Shown here: piece after piece, positions 1 through 6,704 of the stretch | How positions within the stretch are numbered: the first letter of the stretch is position 1 | Layout of the letters: each line of letters opens with the position of its first letter | Origin: an uncultured Parasphingopyxis sp. | GTDB lineage: Bacteria; Pseudomonadota; Alphaproteobacteria; Sphingomonadales; Sphingomonadaceae | Direction: 5' to 3' | DNA length: 16,665 bases | NCBI GenBank assembly: GCA_905479515.1 | Contig: CAJQMX010000177.1 | Coordinates: 1-16,665 of the forward strand | Position numbers and translations under genes: made by a program | Notes under the pieces: model-generated | Databases searched by the model: none | The model's input: the letters and a program-made list of their open reading frames with translations, nothing else | Told to the model about the DNA's origin: nothing

Positions 1-169
1 TGGAGATCTTTGATCTTAACTTCTTTATCTTCGTCCTTTTTGACCTTGTCTGAGAAGACGCCTGCCATGCCCTCAATCGCCTACCGTTTCCGGATGCTCA
101 CCTGCGCTGGTAGAAGTTGCGTTTGGCTGCAATCTCCTGAACCGTCTTGTCTCCGCGCAGCGCCTCAAG
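1..169 (-). pseudogene. IS3-family OrfA remnant, frameshifted and truncated
   Basis: Read on the minus strand from 169, the sequence encodes LEALRGDKTVQEIAAKRN, a classic helix-turn-helix segment of IS3-family OrfA. Around 120-135 one base appears to be missing (the usual HPTQVS stretch). After that the homology continues in another frame as QVS, then an in-frame stop where a Gln codon is expected, then AIEGMAGVFSDKVKKDEDKE. It is therefore broken by at least one frameshift and one stop. The N-terminal codons are cut off at 169/170 by the left end of the neighbouring IS3 element, and the C-terminal part runs off the left edge of the window. It is a different OrfA type from the one in the intact element next door. 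The family call is firm; the exact position of the lost base is approximate. Confidence 0.75.
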
Positions 170-207
170 TGGACCTGTCTCATTTTAGTGCCGCTCCGAT
201 TGCTCAA

Positions 208-1065
208 TTATGCAGCCTTTGCTTCGAAGGCCAAGGGGCTTTTCCAGCCGAGGGCTGAGTGCCGTCTTCGCGGATTGTAGAACCCGTTGATGTATTCGAA
301 GATAGCGATCTCGGCATCGCGACGGGTCCGCCAGGATTGTTGCCACAGCAGTTCGGCCTTGATCGTCTTGAAGAAGGTTTCGACGGCCGCGTTATCATAG
401 CAGTTGCCGGCTCCGCTCATTGACACTTTGAAGCCGTGCTGACGCATCAGCTTCTGATAATCGTGAGAACAGTATTGGCTGCCACGATCCGTGTGGTGAA
501 TGCAGCCTTTGGGCGGTTGCCGCAGAGCGATGGCCATGTTCAACGCTCGGATCGTGAGGTCACGCTTCATGCGGTTTGACACGGCCCAACCGATCACGCG
601 CCGGGAATGCAGGTCAAGAATGACAGCGAGGTAGAGCCACCCTTCGCGGGTCCACACATAACTGATGTCGCCCGCCCATTTCTGATTGGGCGCATCTGCA
701 TGGAAGTCACGGTTCAAAAGGTTGGGTGCGATATTGAGGCTGTGCTTGCTGTCCGTTGTCGCCTTGAACTTCTTGTTCCGTTTCACCTCAATACCATTCT
801 CGCTCATCAGCCTGCCGATACGGCGATGTCCGACTTCAAGGCCCAGTTCTTTGAGTTCCTCTGTCATGCGGGGGCGGCCATAGCTGCCACGAGATAGAGC
901 AAATTGCTCGCGGATGTGCGCAAGTACTACCATATCTTTCCGCTGGCTTTGGCTGAGCGGACGATTGCGGAAAGCGCGATACCCTCGGGGGCTGACATCC
1001 ATAATCTGACAAAGCCGATCAATCGGCAGCATGTCAGCGTTCTTTGCAATGAAAGCAAACCTCAT
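208..1065 (-). CDS. IS3-family transposase OrfB (DDE catalytic subunit)
   Basis: This is a 285-residue IS3 OrfB with an N-terminal HTH_21-like region (about residues 45-95) and an rve integrase core. The catalytic triad is visible as D133 in the GDISYVW motif, D193 in HTDRGSQY and E229 in AAVETFF, giving the DD(35)E spacing of the family. It catalyses cutting and joining of the element's ends, normally as a fused OrfAB product. Its ATG overlaps the orfA stop in an ATGA arrangement (1062-1065), so it is made either by translational coupling or by a -1 frameshift at the overlap. I see no classic A6G slippery run there. The frame is intact and the C-terminal PRRRHSALGWKSPLAFE motif is present, so the enzyme may be active. 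Confidence 0.93.
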   Translation of the reverse strand: MRFAFIAKNADMLPIDRLCQIMDVSPRGYRAFRNRPLSQSQRKDMVVLAHIREQFALSRGSYGRPRMTEELKELGLEVGHRRIGRLMSENGIEVKRNKKFKATTDSKHSLNIAPNLLNRDFHADAPNQKWAGDISYVWTREGWLYLAVILDLHSRRVIGWAVSNRMKRDLTIRALNMAIALRQPPKGCIHHTDRGSQYCSHDYQKLMRQHGFKVSMSGAGNCYDNAAVETFFKTIKAELLWQQSWRTRRDAEIAIFEYINGFYNPRRRHSALGWKSPLAFEAKAA

Positions 1066-1337
1066 TTGCTTCGCTCCGCAAAGAACTGGGTGGCCTTTTT
1101 TAGCACGTCCCTCTCCTCCCGGAGCATACGGTTCTCTTTCCGCAGCTCGGCGACCTCGCGCTCGAGATCGGATTGGGCGGCTGGCTTCTCAGGATTGCGC
1201 CGGTCCTGCTGTATCCAGCGGCTCAACGTCGAGAAGCCGATACCGAAATCGGCTGCCACTTGCTTACGAGGCAGGCCGCTGGTCAACGCTACACGCACTG
1301 CCTCGGCGCGGAATTCCGGGGTTGGTTTCTGTGCCAT
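1062..1337 (-). CDS. IS3-family transposase OrfA (helix-turn-helix)
   Basis: This is a 91-residue OrfA that begins MAQKPTPEFRAEAVRVA. It has a helix-turn-helix (LPRKQVAADFGIGFSTLSRW) followed by a leucine-zipper coiled coil (DLEREVAELRKENRMLREER), which in the family binds the terminal repeats and oligomerises. I chose the start at 1337 and not the longer in-frame ATG at 1358. The purine-rich AAAGGAGAG ribosome binding site lies a few bases upstream of 1337 and would be inside the coding region if 1358 were used. It ends in ...FFAERSK and its stop overlaps the start of orfB. Length and motif order are normal for the IS51-like group. Confidence 0.9.
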   Translation of the reverse strand: MAQKPTPEFRAEAVRVALTSGLPRKQVAADFGIGFSTLSRWIQQDRRNPEKPAAQSDLEREVAELRKENRMLREERDVLKKATQFFAERSK

Positions 1338-1400
1338 GATGTCTCTCCTTTGTGGCAAAATACCAAGTCAAAGGAGCGGAACAATTCCGTGACAGGTCCA

Positions 1401-1706
1401 GTTATGCAGGGCTTCGCGCGTCCGAGCCAACCCGACGGAGGACACGAGCTTGAGATCGAACCCAGCTTGGCCGAGATGATGCGCCAACGGCCGATGATAG
1501 TTGCCGGTCGCCTCGAACCCGATCCGCACGGGCAGCTCGTAGGCGCAAAGAGTGGCGGCCAGACGCCGGAAATCCTCCAGCGTGTTCGTGATCGTCAAGC
1601 GGCGGCGGCGCTTCTTTCCAGGAACGCCAATCAGCACCTCATGGCGGTGCTTGGAAATGTCGATGGCGACCAACAAGGTCGAGGCGGTAGTATCGGTGGC
1701 GGTCAT
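1401..1706 (-). pseudogene. IS110-family recombinase, N-terminal 102 codons only
   Basis: The minus-strand reading from ATG 1706 gives LLVAIDISKHRHEV (D16) and RIGFEATGNYHRPLAHHL (E65). These are the first two acidic positions of the RuvC-like DEDD domain of IS110-family recombinases (DEDD_Tnp_IS110). The reading ends with ARTREALHN at 1401. In intact relatives this is followed by SWDKNDPKDA, but here the IS3 right end begins in the very next base. The rest of the DEDD domain and the whole C-terminal Tnp_20 domain with its serine are gone, so the product cannot be active. The open frame continues about 11 codons into the IS3 end, which is chance. Confidence 0.85.
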
Positions 1707-1813
1707 AGCCGGTCTCCTCAGCGGTGTGGTTTACGCAAAACCACTGTTGAGACCTGAGACCCGGTTATGGCCACCCGCTGCGCTATTTGCGGGCTGCGCG
1801 CGTGGCCATAACC
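1707..1813 (-). ncRNA. Structured region upstream of the IS110 fragment; possible bridge-RNA relic
   Basis: On the minus strand, just 5' of the recombinase start, several perfect stems follow one another. GGTTATGGCCAC (1813-1802) pairs with GTGGCCATAACC (1774-1763), closing a 27-nt loop that itself can pair CCGC with GCGG. Then GGTCTC pairs with GAGACC, enclosing GTGGTTT-TGCGT-AAACCAC, a 7-bp stem with a 5-nt loop (forward coordinates about 1725-1743). In IS110-group elements such as IS621 the guide (bridge) RNA is encoded in this position, in the noncoding left end before the recombinase. The hairpins are seen directly; the bridge-RNA reading is inference. The outer boundary of the element is not defined by repeats. 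Confidence 0.35.
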
Positions 1814-1837
1814 TTAAACAAGCGCTTCCTCCCGAGG

Positions 1838-2197
1838 TGCTACGGCACAGAGTTCACCAGTCGGGCGATCCTGAAGTGGGCCGATGAGAATACCGTGCCG
1901 TGGCACTACATCGATCCGGGTAAGCCCCAGCAGAATGCGTTCATCGAAAGCTTCAACGGCAGCCTGCGGGACGAGTTACTCAACGAGGAGATCTTCGACA
2001 GCCTGGACGACGCACGGAGAAAGCTGGCGCTCTGGCGCTACGACTACAATACGGACCGCCCGCATTCGTCCCTGGCCAACCAGACGCCGCAGCAAGCGCG
2101 CCGGACGCTTGAGCAATTTGAGGGCTCCGCGCCCGGCGCGCTTGCGCAAGACGACGAAGCCGAATACCCAAATCCAACCTGCAGACTCTCGTTATGA
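1838..2197 (+). pseudogene. IS3-family OrfB C-terminal fragment
   Basis: The plus-strand frame gives [17 protein letters not shown], then [20 protein letters not shown], with the catalytic Glu of the DDE triad in NAFIESFNG. It continues with the usual [19 protein letters not shown] tail and stops at 2195-2197. The N-terminal HTH region and the first two Asp residues are missing, and the conserved DNG before TEFTS is degraded to CYG, so homology starts near 1838-1844. The open frame extends left to about 1787, but those codons do not resemble a transposase and overlap the structured IS110 left end. The IS110 copy may have entered this orfB. This is a different IS3 subgroup from the intact element at 170-1400. 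Confidence 0.8.
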
Positions 2198-2211
2198 ATG
2201 AGGGACCGGCA

Positions 2212-2223
2212 GGGGGCAGGTCA
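2212..2223 (+). repeat. Probable right terminal inverted repeat of the truncated IS3 element
   Basis: The sequence gggggcaggtca lies 14 bp after the orfB stop, exactly where the IS3 right end should be. On the minus strand it reads TGACCTGCCCCC, a common terminus type for this IS3 subgroup (family knowledge). Directly beyond it the sequence becomes IS66 tnpC. No partner repeat remains, because the left part of this element is lost. Confidence 0.5.
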
Positions 2224-2332
2224 TGAGCCTTGTTGTCTCCGCCCGCATGGCCGCGTTCTCGACCTCGAGTGCGGCGATCATCGCGCGCAACTTGGCAGGA
2301 TCGTCAGGCGGAAGGGAGGAGGCTTCGGACAT
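2224..2332 (-). pseudogene. IS66-family TnpC N-terminal fragment
   Basis: From ATG 2332 on the minus strand the reading is MSEASSLPPDDPAKLRAMI, followed by AALEVENAAMRAETTRL. This is the start of an IS66 TnpC transposase: the short disordered leader and the N-terminal coiled coil. The frame then meets the end of the neighbouring IS3 fragment at about 2223, so all zinc-finger and DDE parts are missing. It lies 60 bp downstream of a matching tnpB tail in the same direction, the normal tnpB-tnpC order of IS66 elements. The fragment is short, so the call rests partly on this context. Confidence 0.65.
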
Positions 2333-2392
2333 GCGGGACCTTACCATCCCGTGCGGTCCACAACCAGTAAAACAAGGGGTTTGAGAGAAGTA

Positions 2393-2479
2393 TCAGATCA
2401 CCCGAGCGGGAGGCGCACCCCAGTCCGGGCGGCGCCAGTCGATGCCTTCCCAGAGCATCGCCAGCTGCGCCGAGGTCAT
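2393..2479 (-). pseudogene. IS66-family TnpB C-terminal fragment
   Basis: The minus-strand reading from 2479 is MTSAQLAMLWEGIDWRRP, then DWGAPPARVI and a TGA at 2393-2395. This is the characteristic C-terminus of the IS66 accessory protein TnpB (L-AQL-ML-EGIDWR-P). Everything upstream is missing. At 2477-2479 the sequence is shared with, and then replaced by, a CRISPR repeat. Homology to TnpB thus ends exactly where CRISPR homology begins, so the junction lies within a few bases of 2476. Confidence 0.75.
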
Positions 2480-2565
2480 GCGGGGGCGTGGATCGAAACA
2501 GTTTGGAGACGCTCTTGCAAAGTTGGGGGATACGTCGCCCCCCATGCGGGGGCGTGGATCGAAAC
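2477..2565 (+). CRISPR. Type I-C-like CRISPR remnant: 1 partial repeat, 1 spacer, 1 full repeat
   Basis: The complete repeat at 2534-2565 is 32 nt. It begins GTCGCCCCCCATGCGGGG and ends GCGTGGATCGAAAC, with an internal CCCCC/GGGGG stem, matching the type I-C (Cas5d-processed) repeat class. The same sequence from its 10th base (CATGCGGGGGCG...GAAAC, 23 nt) occurs at 2477-2499 without any mismatch. The first 9 bases of that copy are replaced by IS66 tnpB sequence. The spacer between them is 2500-2533, 34 nt, a usual I-C length. The repeat orientation puts the leader to the left, where IS66 now lies, so leader and any earlier units are lost. After 2565 no further repeat is seen; 2566-2599 may be a flank or a last spacer. 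No cas gene is in the window. Confidence 0.85.
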
Positions 2566-2608
2566 AGTGTGACCCACCGGCCTGCCCTCTTTAAATCGGC
2601 TATCTCTC

Positions 2609-3556
2609 TCACTGCTTTTTGGTAGCATGAACTTCAGTGCGGCAAAAATCGAGAAAATTCTGTGCCATCGGCGTTAGGCTTCGGGAACTCCAAGCCAAGC
2701 TTGTATCAAGTGTCTCGACAACCTCAATTATTGGTATGGAAATGATATCTGGCGGCAGATATGGCCCAATTGAAGCGTCATAAATAAGCCCACCGATCCC
2801 GGAAGCAACCAGTCTTAACAGGATAGGCAGGTCGTCAGCCTCTTCTACGAAATCCAATTGGATGCCTGCGCGCTCGCACAACTGCCCAACCACACGGCGG
2901 TATGTCGACCAACGCTTCTTCACGCCTGTAACGAGTGGTATACTGGATAGGATATCCGGTGTGATCCCGGAACAACGGACCAGTGGATTATCTGCCGCCA
3001 AAAGAAGAACCAGTTTCTCTTGCGAGACAACTAATTGCTTTGTGGATTGATCACAGGCCAGTGTCAGCAGAAAACCGAAATCTATGGTACCGTTTTCCAA
3101 TGCAGATAGCTGTTCCGTCGATCCGAGCAATCGAAGACCGACACGCGTTTGTTCGTAATGCGTTTGGAACCGAACGATGAGATCTGACATTGGGCCATGT
3201 GCGGCAAAATTGGTGTAACCAATCACGATCTCGCCCACCTCTCCGGCAAATGAACGTCTGGCTTCGGATATGCTGTTCGCCAAGCTATTCATAATGTCTT
3301 TGAAATCGTTTTGCAGAATCTCGCCGGCCGGCGTCAACTGAACCATACGCGTCGTGCGTTTGAAGACATGAAATCCAAGACTGTCTTCCATTTTGCGAAC
3401 CGCCCGGCTGATCGCCGGCTGAGCGATGTTAAGCTGTTTTGCGGCTGCACTGAAGCTGAGTTGGTCCGCCACGGCGAGGAAATAGCGGATCTGGTATAGA
3501 TCGGGGGCATCCGACCACTTATACTCCCCAAGCATATATAAACTCTCATTTGGCAT
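2609..3556 (-). CDS. LysR-family transcriptional regulator (divergent to amidohydrolase/ABC cluster)
   Basis: This is a 315-residue LysR-type regulator. The N-terminal winged HTH is about residues 19-78, with FLAVADQLSFSAAAKQL then NIAQPAISRAVRKMED and LGFHVFKRTTR. The effector-binding periplasmic-like domain follows from about residue 108 (VGEIVIGYTNFAAHGPM) to the end and resembles the aromatics/CbnR type. It is transcribed away from the hydrolase gene at 3626, and the two share a 69-bp region with clear dyads. By family habit it should therefore activate the hydrolase-transporter cluster in response to the substrate and repress itself. The first ATG (3556) has no clear ribosome binding site; an in-frame ATG at 3535 (MLGEYKW) follows GAGAG and is an alternative start. 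The gene is AT-richer than the right half of the window. Confidence 0.9.
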   Translation of the reverse strand: MPNESLYMLGEYKWSDAPDLYQIRYFLAVADQLSFSAAAKQLNIAQPAISRAVRKMEDSLGFHVFKRTTRMVQLTPAGEILQNDFKDIMNSLANSISEARRSFAGEVGEIVIGYTNFAAHGPMSDLIVRFQTHYEQTRVGLRLLGSTEQLSALENGTIDFGFLLTLACDQSTKQLVVSQEKLVLLLAADNPLVRCSGITPDILSSIPLVTGVKKRWSTYRRVVGQLCERAGIQLDFVEEADDLPILLRLVASGIGGLIYDASIGPYLPPDIISIPIIEVVETLDTSLAWSSRSLTPMAQNFLDFCRTEVHATKKQ

Positions 3557-3625
3557 TAGACAAATCGCCGGATTTTTGCGACATTATAGGCATATTCGGC
3601 GAATGATAATGTGTAAGGGTATGAG
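3557..3625. promoter_or_regulatory. Divergent LysR/hydrolase regulatory region with two dyads
   Basis: The 69-bp spacer holds a perfect inverted repeat ATTCG-g-CGAAT at 3594-3604. There is also an outer pair of arms, ACATTAT (3581-3587) and ATAATGT (3606-3612). LysR proteins usually bind such interrupted dyads between divergent genes. A ribosome binding site AAGGG (3615-3619) sits 6 bases before the hydrolase ATG at 3626. I could not assign -35/-10 boxes with normal spacing. The role as operator is inference. Confidence 0.45.
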
Positions 3626-4513
3626 ATGACAGCAAATATTCGAGACCCCAAAGAGAATGAAGATCGCGCATCACGGCCTGTGACAATTTCGATCGTGCAG
3701 ATTAATGCCCGGGACGACGACAAGGAAGGCAATATCCGTAAGGTTTTGAAGGGGTTGGAAGTCGCCGGTGAGCGTAAGTCAGATATTGTTGTGCTTCCCG
3801 AGACATTTACCGGCTCCGGATTGGCGTTGCATAATGCGCAAGCCTTGGCTGAACCAATCTCCGGTCCAACCATCAAGCGACTGGCTGAGTTGGCCGAAAA
3901 ACACAAGATGTATATCGTCGGTTCGCTGTTCGAGGCCGGGAGCGATGGCAAAACCTATAACACGGCCCCCCTGATAGGCCGCGATGGCAAGATAGCCGCC
4001 GTCTATCGCAAGACACATCTGTTTGACCCACAGAGTCGCCCGGACATTCCAGCCTATCACGAGTCGGAAAAAATTACCGCCGGCGACAGCTTGTGCCTTG
4101 TTGATCTGGATTTTGGACGCATCGGCATCGCGATCTGCTCGGACATCCGGTTTCCGGAACTGTTTCTGGACTACGCGCTTCAGGGTGCCGAGATGGTGGT
4201 TCTGCCCACCGCTTTCCCTGCGCGTCTTGACCATTGGGAATTTCTCAACCGGGCGCGGGCTACGGACAATCAATACTATCTCGCATCATCGGGAATGGTC
4301 GGACATCTGGCCGACAGCACCGTTAATTTTGTTGGGCGCTCGATGATTGTCGACCCTTGGGGCGTCGTGGTGGGCCAGGCGCCTGACCGCGAAGACGTCC
4401 TTACTGTAACGATCGACCTGAGATCCATTGAAGCGGTGCGCAACTGGTGGCCGCTCAATGCACAGCGGCGCCCCGCGCTTTATGGGGCGCTCAATCAGGT
4501 GACACAGAAGTAA
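3626..4513 (+). CDS. Carbon-nitrogen hydrolase (nitrilase superfamily, Nit2/omega-amidase-like)
   Basis: This 295-residue cytoplasmic enzyme has the complete Glu-Lys-Cys triad of the CN-hydrolase fold: E59 in VVLPETF, K129 in YRKTHLFD and C171 in AICSDIRFPEL. Such enzymes hydrolyse the C-N bond of small amides or carbamoyl compounds to an acid and ammonia. The CSDIRFPEL motif places it near the Nit/omega-amidase and carbamoylase branches, not true nitrilases. There is no signal peptide; about 20 extra hydrophilic residues precede the first beta strand (ISIVQINARD). The start is chosen for the AAGGG site 6 bases upstream. It heads a plus-strand cluster with an ABC importer 185 bp downstream, suggesting it acts on what the importer brings in. 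The substrate cannot be read from the sequence. Confidence 0.9.
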   Translation: MTANIRDPKENEDRASRPVTISIVQINARDDDKEGNIRKVLKGLEVAGERKSDIVVLPETFTGSGLALHNAQALAEPISGPTIKRLAELAEKHKMYIVGSLFEAGSDGKTYNTAPLIGRDGKIAAVYRKTHLFDPQSRPDIPAYHESEKITAGDSLCLVDLDFGRIGIAICSDIRFPELFLDYALQGAEMVVLPTAFPARLDHWEFLNRARATDNQYYLASSGMVGHLADSTVNFVGRSMIVDPWGVVVGQAPDREDVLTVTIDLRSIEAVRNWWPLNAQRRPALYGALNQVTQK

Positions 4514-4698
4514 TCTACGAGCATTGATGCGACCTCAACATCTACGTTCAAGGCTATCTAATTCGAACGCACATCCGATGCGTCGATGTTCTTATAGAAG
4601 TAATCACCCATAGATATTGGATGGATACAAAACCAACGCCGTAAAAAACTTACACGATCTGGAAATAATCGGCACACTGATCAAGGGAGTAAAAAAAT
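4514..4698 (+). promoter_or_regulatory. 185-bp gap between hydrolase and binding-protein gene
   Basis: No coding signal is seen here; the open frame that enters from 4617 is out of frame with the binding protein. A weak imperfect stem (gaacgca...tgcgt...gttc, about 4564-4590) follows the hydrolase. The sequence becomes AT-rich towards 4699, ending in the strong ribosome binding site AAGGGAG (4683-4689). It could house an attenuating stem and a second promoter that raises binding-protein output, but no clear promoter boxes could be assigned. Confidence 0.25.
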
Positions 4699-5940
4699 AT
4701 GTCAATGAGAAAGGTCATTCTGTCGTCCGCGACCCTCGCCATCGCGCTGTGGCTTGCGCCGGGGGCCGGGGCGGCAGATCCAATAAAGATTGGTATCGTC
4801 GGCCCGAACACAGGCCCAGCCGCCACCACCGGCCTGACCGTCACCGCGACGTGGAAGTTAGTGGCGGACGAGTATAATGGAAAAGGCGGAATCGCCATTG
4901 ATGGCGAACAACGCCTGATCGAGTTGCTTCCGGCAGATTCTCAATCAAAACCCAGCACTGGTGTAAGCGCTGCACAACGGCTTTTGACACGGGATCAAGT
5001 TGATATTCTGGTTGGCGACACGCTGCACAGCGATGTGACGCTGGCAATAATGGAACTTGCCACAGCCTTTCCAGATACCCTTTTTTATGCTCCGCTGCCC
5101 GTAAGCTCGACAATATCGGACAAGATCAGAGATGAGCCTGAAAAATACGGCAACGTATGGAAATGGGATGCGGACACCGAAGCATATGCGACAAGTATCG
5201 CAGATTTCATGACATCTGATGCAGCGGCCGAAAGCCGGCATTTCGAAAATAAAACTTACGCGATTGTCGCCGAGCAGACCAATTACTCCTCTACTATCGC
5301 CGAAAGTGTGAAGGAAGCGTTGGCTGGCACCGGCTGGGAATTGCTGACAAGTGAAGGCGCTCCGGTTGGCAGCACCGACTATTATTCCCAAATCACAAAG
5401 ATAAAATCGTTGGATCCCGATGTTGTGATCTCCATCATGACCGCAGCAAATTCCGGCCTTGCCTATATCAAGCAATCCAGAGAACAAGCCGTCGAATATG
5501 AGGACATCGGCGTTTATTATCCGGGCCTGCCACCTTTCATGAAAGGCGTGGGAAGCGATGGCAACGGGCTAATTTTTTTCACCGGAACCTTCGATACCAA
5601 AAGCGAGCGTGGCCGCGAGTTTGCTGACCTCATGGTTGCCAATGACATTCCCCCGTCGGGTGACGCCGTCCTGGGTTATTGCAGCGCAACTGTCATGTTC
5701 GATGCCGTTGCGCGTGCAGGATCTCTTGACGCAGCGAAAATTGGCGATGCCCTTCTGGAAACTGATGACGATACTTGCGCGAATTACCAGCGGATTGTCT
5801 TTGATCCCAAACGGCATTCACCCCTACTGGGTCCCGATCATGCATTCATGCCCGGCGCTCAGCTATACGCGGACGGCAAGGAGTTCTTCATCTTCTATCC
5901 CGAACGCGCCGCGACGGGTAAACTGGATGAGCTTCCGTAA
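4699..5940 (+). CDS. Periplasmic substrate-binding protein of a HAAT-type ABC importer
   Basis: This is a 413-residue protein with a Sec signal peptide (basic MSMRK start, hydrophobic ILSSATLAIALWL core, cleavage near AGA-A, residue 25). A type I periplasmic-binding fold follows, opening ADPIKIGIVGPNTGPAATTG as in LivJ/AmiC/UrtA-like proteins (Peripla_BP_5/6). It captures the substrate in the periplasm and delivers it to the permeases encoded downstream. Family members bind branched-chain amino acids, short amides or urea. The neighbouring amidohydrolase favours an amide- or urea-like ligand here, but this is inference. Two cysteines in the C-terminal half (GYCSATVM and DDTCANYQ) might form a disulfide. 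The ribosome binding site AAGGGAG lies 9 bases upstream; a second ATG at codon 3 is possible. Confidence 0.9.
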   Translation: MSMRKVILSSATLAIALWLAPGAGAADPIKIGIVGPNTGPAATTGLTVTATWKLVADEYNGKGGIAIDGEQRLIELLPADSQSKPSTGVSAAQRLLTRDQVDILVGDTLHSDVTLAIMELATAFPDTLFYAPLPVSSTISDKIRDEPEKYGNVWKWDADTEAYATSIADFMTSDAAAESRHFENKTYAIVAEQTNYSSTIAESVKEALAGTGWELLTSEGAPVGSTDYYSQITKIKSLDPDVVISIMTAANSGLAYIKQSREQAVEYEDIGVYYPGLPPFMKGVGSDGNGLIFFTGTFDTKSERGREFADLMVANDIPPSGDAVLGYCSATVMFDAVARAGSLDAAKIGDALLETDDDTCANYQRIVFDPKRHSPLLGPDHAFMPGAQLYADGKEFFIFYPERAATGKLDELP

Positions 5941-5984
5941 GTTTGTGCGGTTGGTTAATATGACAACAAGGGCACCTTCTTACG

Positions 5985-6704
5985 ATGGCTAAATTATTGG
6001 AAGCCCAGAAAGTTGGCGTTCAGTTCGGCGGTATAAATGCCGTACAGAACGTCAGCTTTTCTGTCACTGCGGGGGAAATTTTCGGTCTGCTCGGACCAAA
6101 CGGAGCGGGAAAAACAACGCTGTTCAACCTCATTTCCGGAACCGTTCGTCCCACCAGCGGAACAGTAAAATTCGAGCAGGCTGACATTACGTATCGCTCC
6201 GCGCTTTGGCGTGCCCGGCACGGTATTGCGCGGACCTTCCAGATAACTCGTCCATTTCCCAATCTATCTGTTCTGGAAAACGTTATCGTGGGCGGGATGG
6301 GAGAAACGCGCAGCATGTCTCTCCTGCGCCGGCGTGCAACAGAGATTCTTGATTATGTGGGATTGGTGGAAAAACGCCATAAGTTTGCCGATGAGTTAAG
6401 CACCGGTCAAAGAAAACGATTGGAATTAGCTCGTGCCTTGGCAACGGAACCCCGTCTGCTGCTTATGGACGAGGTGACGGGTGGAGTCGACCAACCCAGT
6501 ATTCCGAGCCTTGTAGAGCTCGTAAAAACGCTGAACGCCGGCGGAATGACCATTATCCTGATAGAACACAACATGACGATCATATCCCAGCTGTGCGATC
6601 GTGTGCTGTTCATGGACCAGGGTGCCCCAATTGCCCAAGGCTCCGCTAAAGCCGTTCTGCAAAATGCCAAAGTGGTTGAGCTATACTTGGGTGAAGCGCT
6701 CTGA
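5985..6704 (+). CDS. ABC transporter ATPase, LivG/UrtD-like
   Basis: This is a 239-residue nucleotide-binding subunit with Walker A GPNGAGKT (residues 37-44), Q-loop at Q86 (ARTFQITRPF), signature LSTGQRKRLELARAL (from residue 138), Walker B LLLMDE (D162, E163) and H-loop H195 (IEHNM). The signature has Thr in place of the usual third-position Gly, a tolerated variant in this family. The D-loop region reads TGGVDQPS in place of the more usual AGLNP, a small oddity. It drives import together with the second ATPase, whose ATG overlaps this gene's TGA by one base (6704). The start at 5985 is preceded by a weak AAGGG 12 bases upstream. It lies 44 bp after the binding-protein gene. Confidence 0.93.
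   Translation: MAKLLEAQKVGVQFGGINAVQNVSFSVTAGEIFGLLGPNGAGKTTLFNLISGTVRPTSGTVKFEQADITYRSALWRARHGIARTFQITRPFPNLSVLENVIVGGMGETRSMSLLRRRATEILDYVGLVEKRHKFADELSTGQRKRLELARALATEPRLLLMDEVTGGVDQPSIPSLVELVKTLNAGGMTIILIEHNMTIISQLCDRVLFMDQGAPIAQGSAKAVLQNAKVVELYLGEAL

Larger units (their letters stand above)
170..1400 (-). mobile_element. IS3-family insertion sequence (1231 bp, IS51-like), apparently complete
   Basis: The ends are imperfect inverted repeats. The left end 170-197 begins TGGACCTGTC and ends CCGCTCC; the right end 1373-1400 read on the minus strand has the same outer 10 and inner 7 bases (21 of 28 positions match). The ends begin TG and finish CA, as in IS3 elements. Between them are orfA and orfB on the minus strand, both open. 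The immediate flanks do not match (left ...caag, right gtta...), so no 3-5 bp target duplication is visible. The two flanks belong to different elements (IS3-type orfA on the left, IS110 on the right). This suggests a deletion or recombination next to the element after insertion. Confidence 0.85.

Noticed and set aside
2198..2572. 124-codon plus-strand frame across the IS66 and CRISPR region
   Set aside because: The repeated HAGAWIETV peptide comes from translating the CRISPR repeat, and the rest is antisense to IS66 fragments.
3556..3951. 131-codon minus-strand frame overlapping the start of the hydrolase gene
   Set aside because: It is antisense to the CN-hydrolase, whose plus-strand frame has all catalytic motifs.
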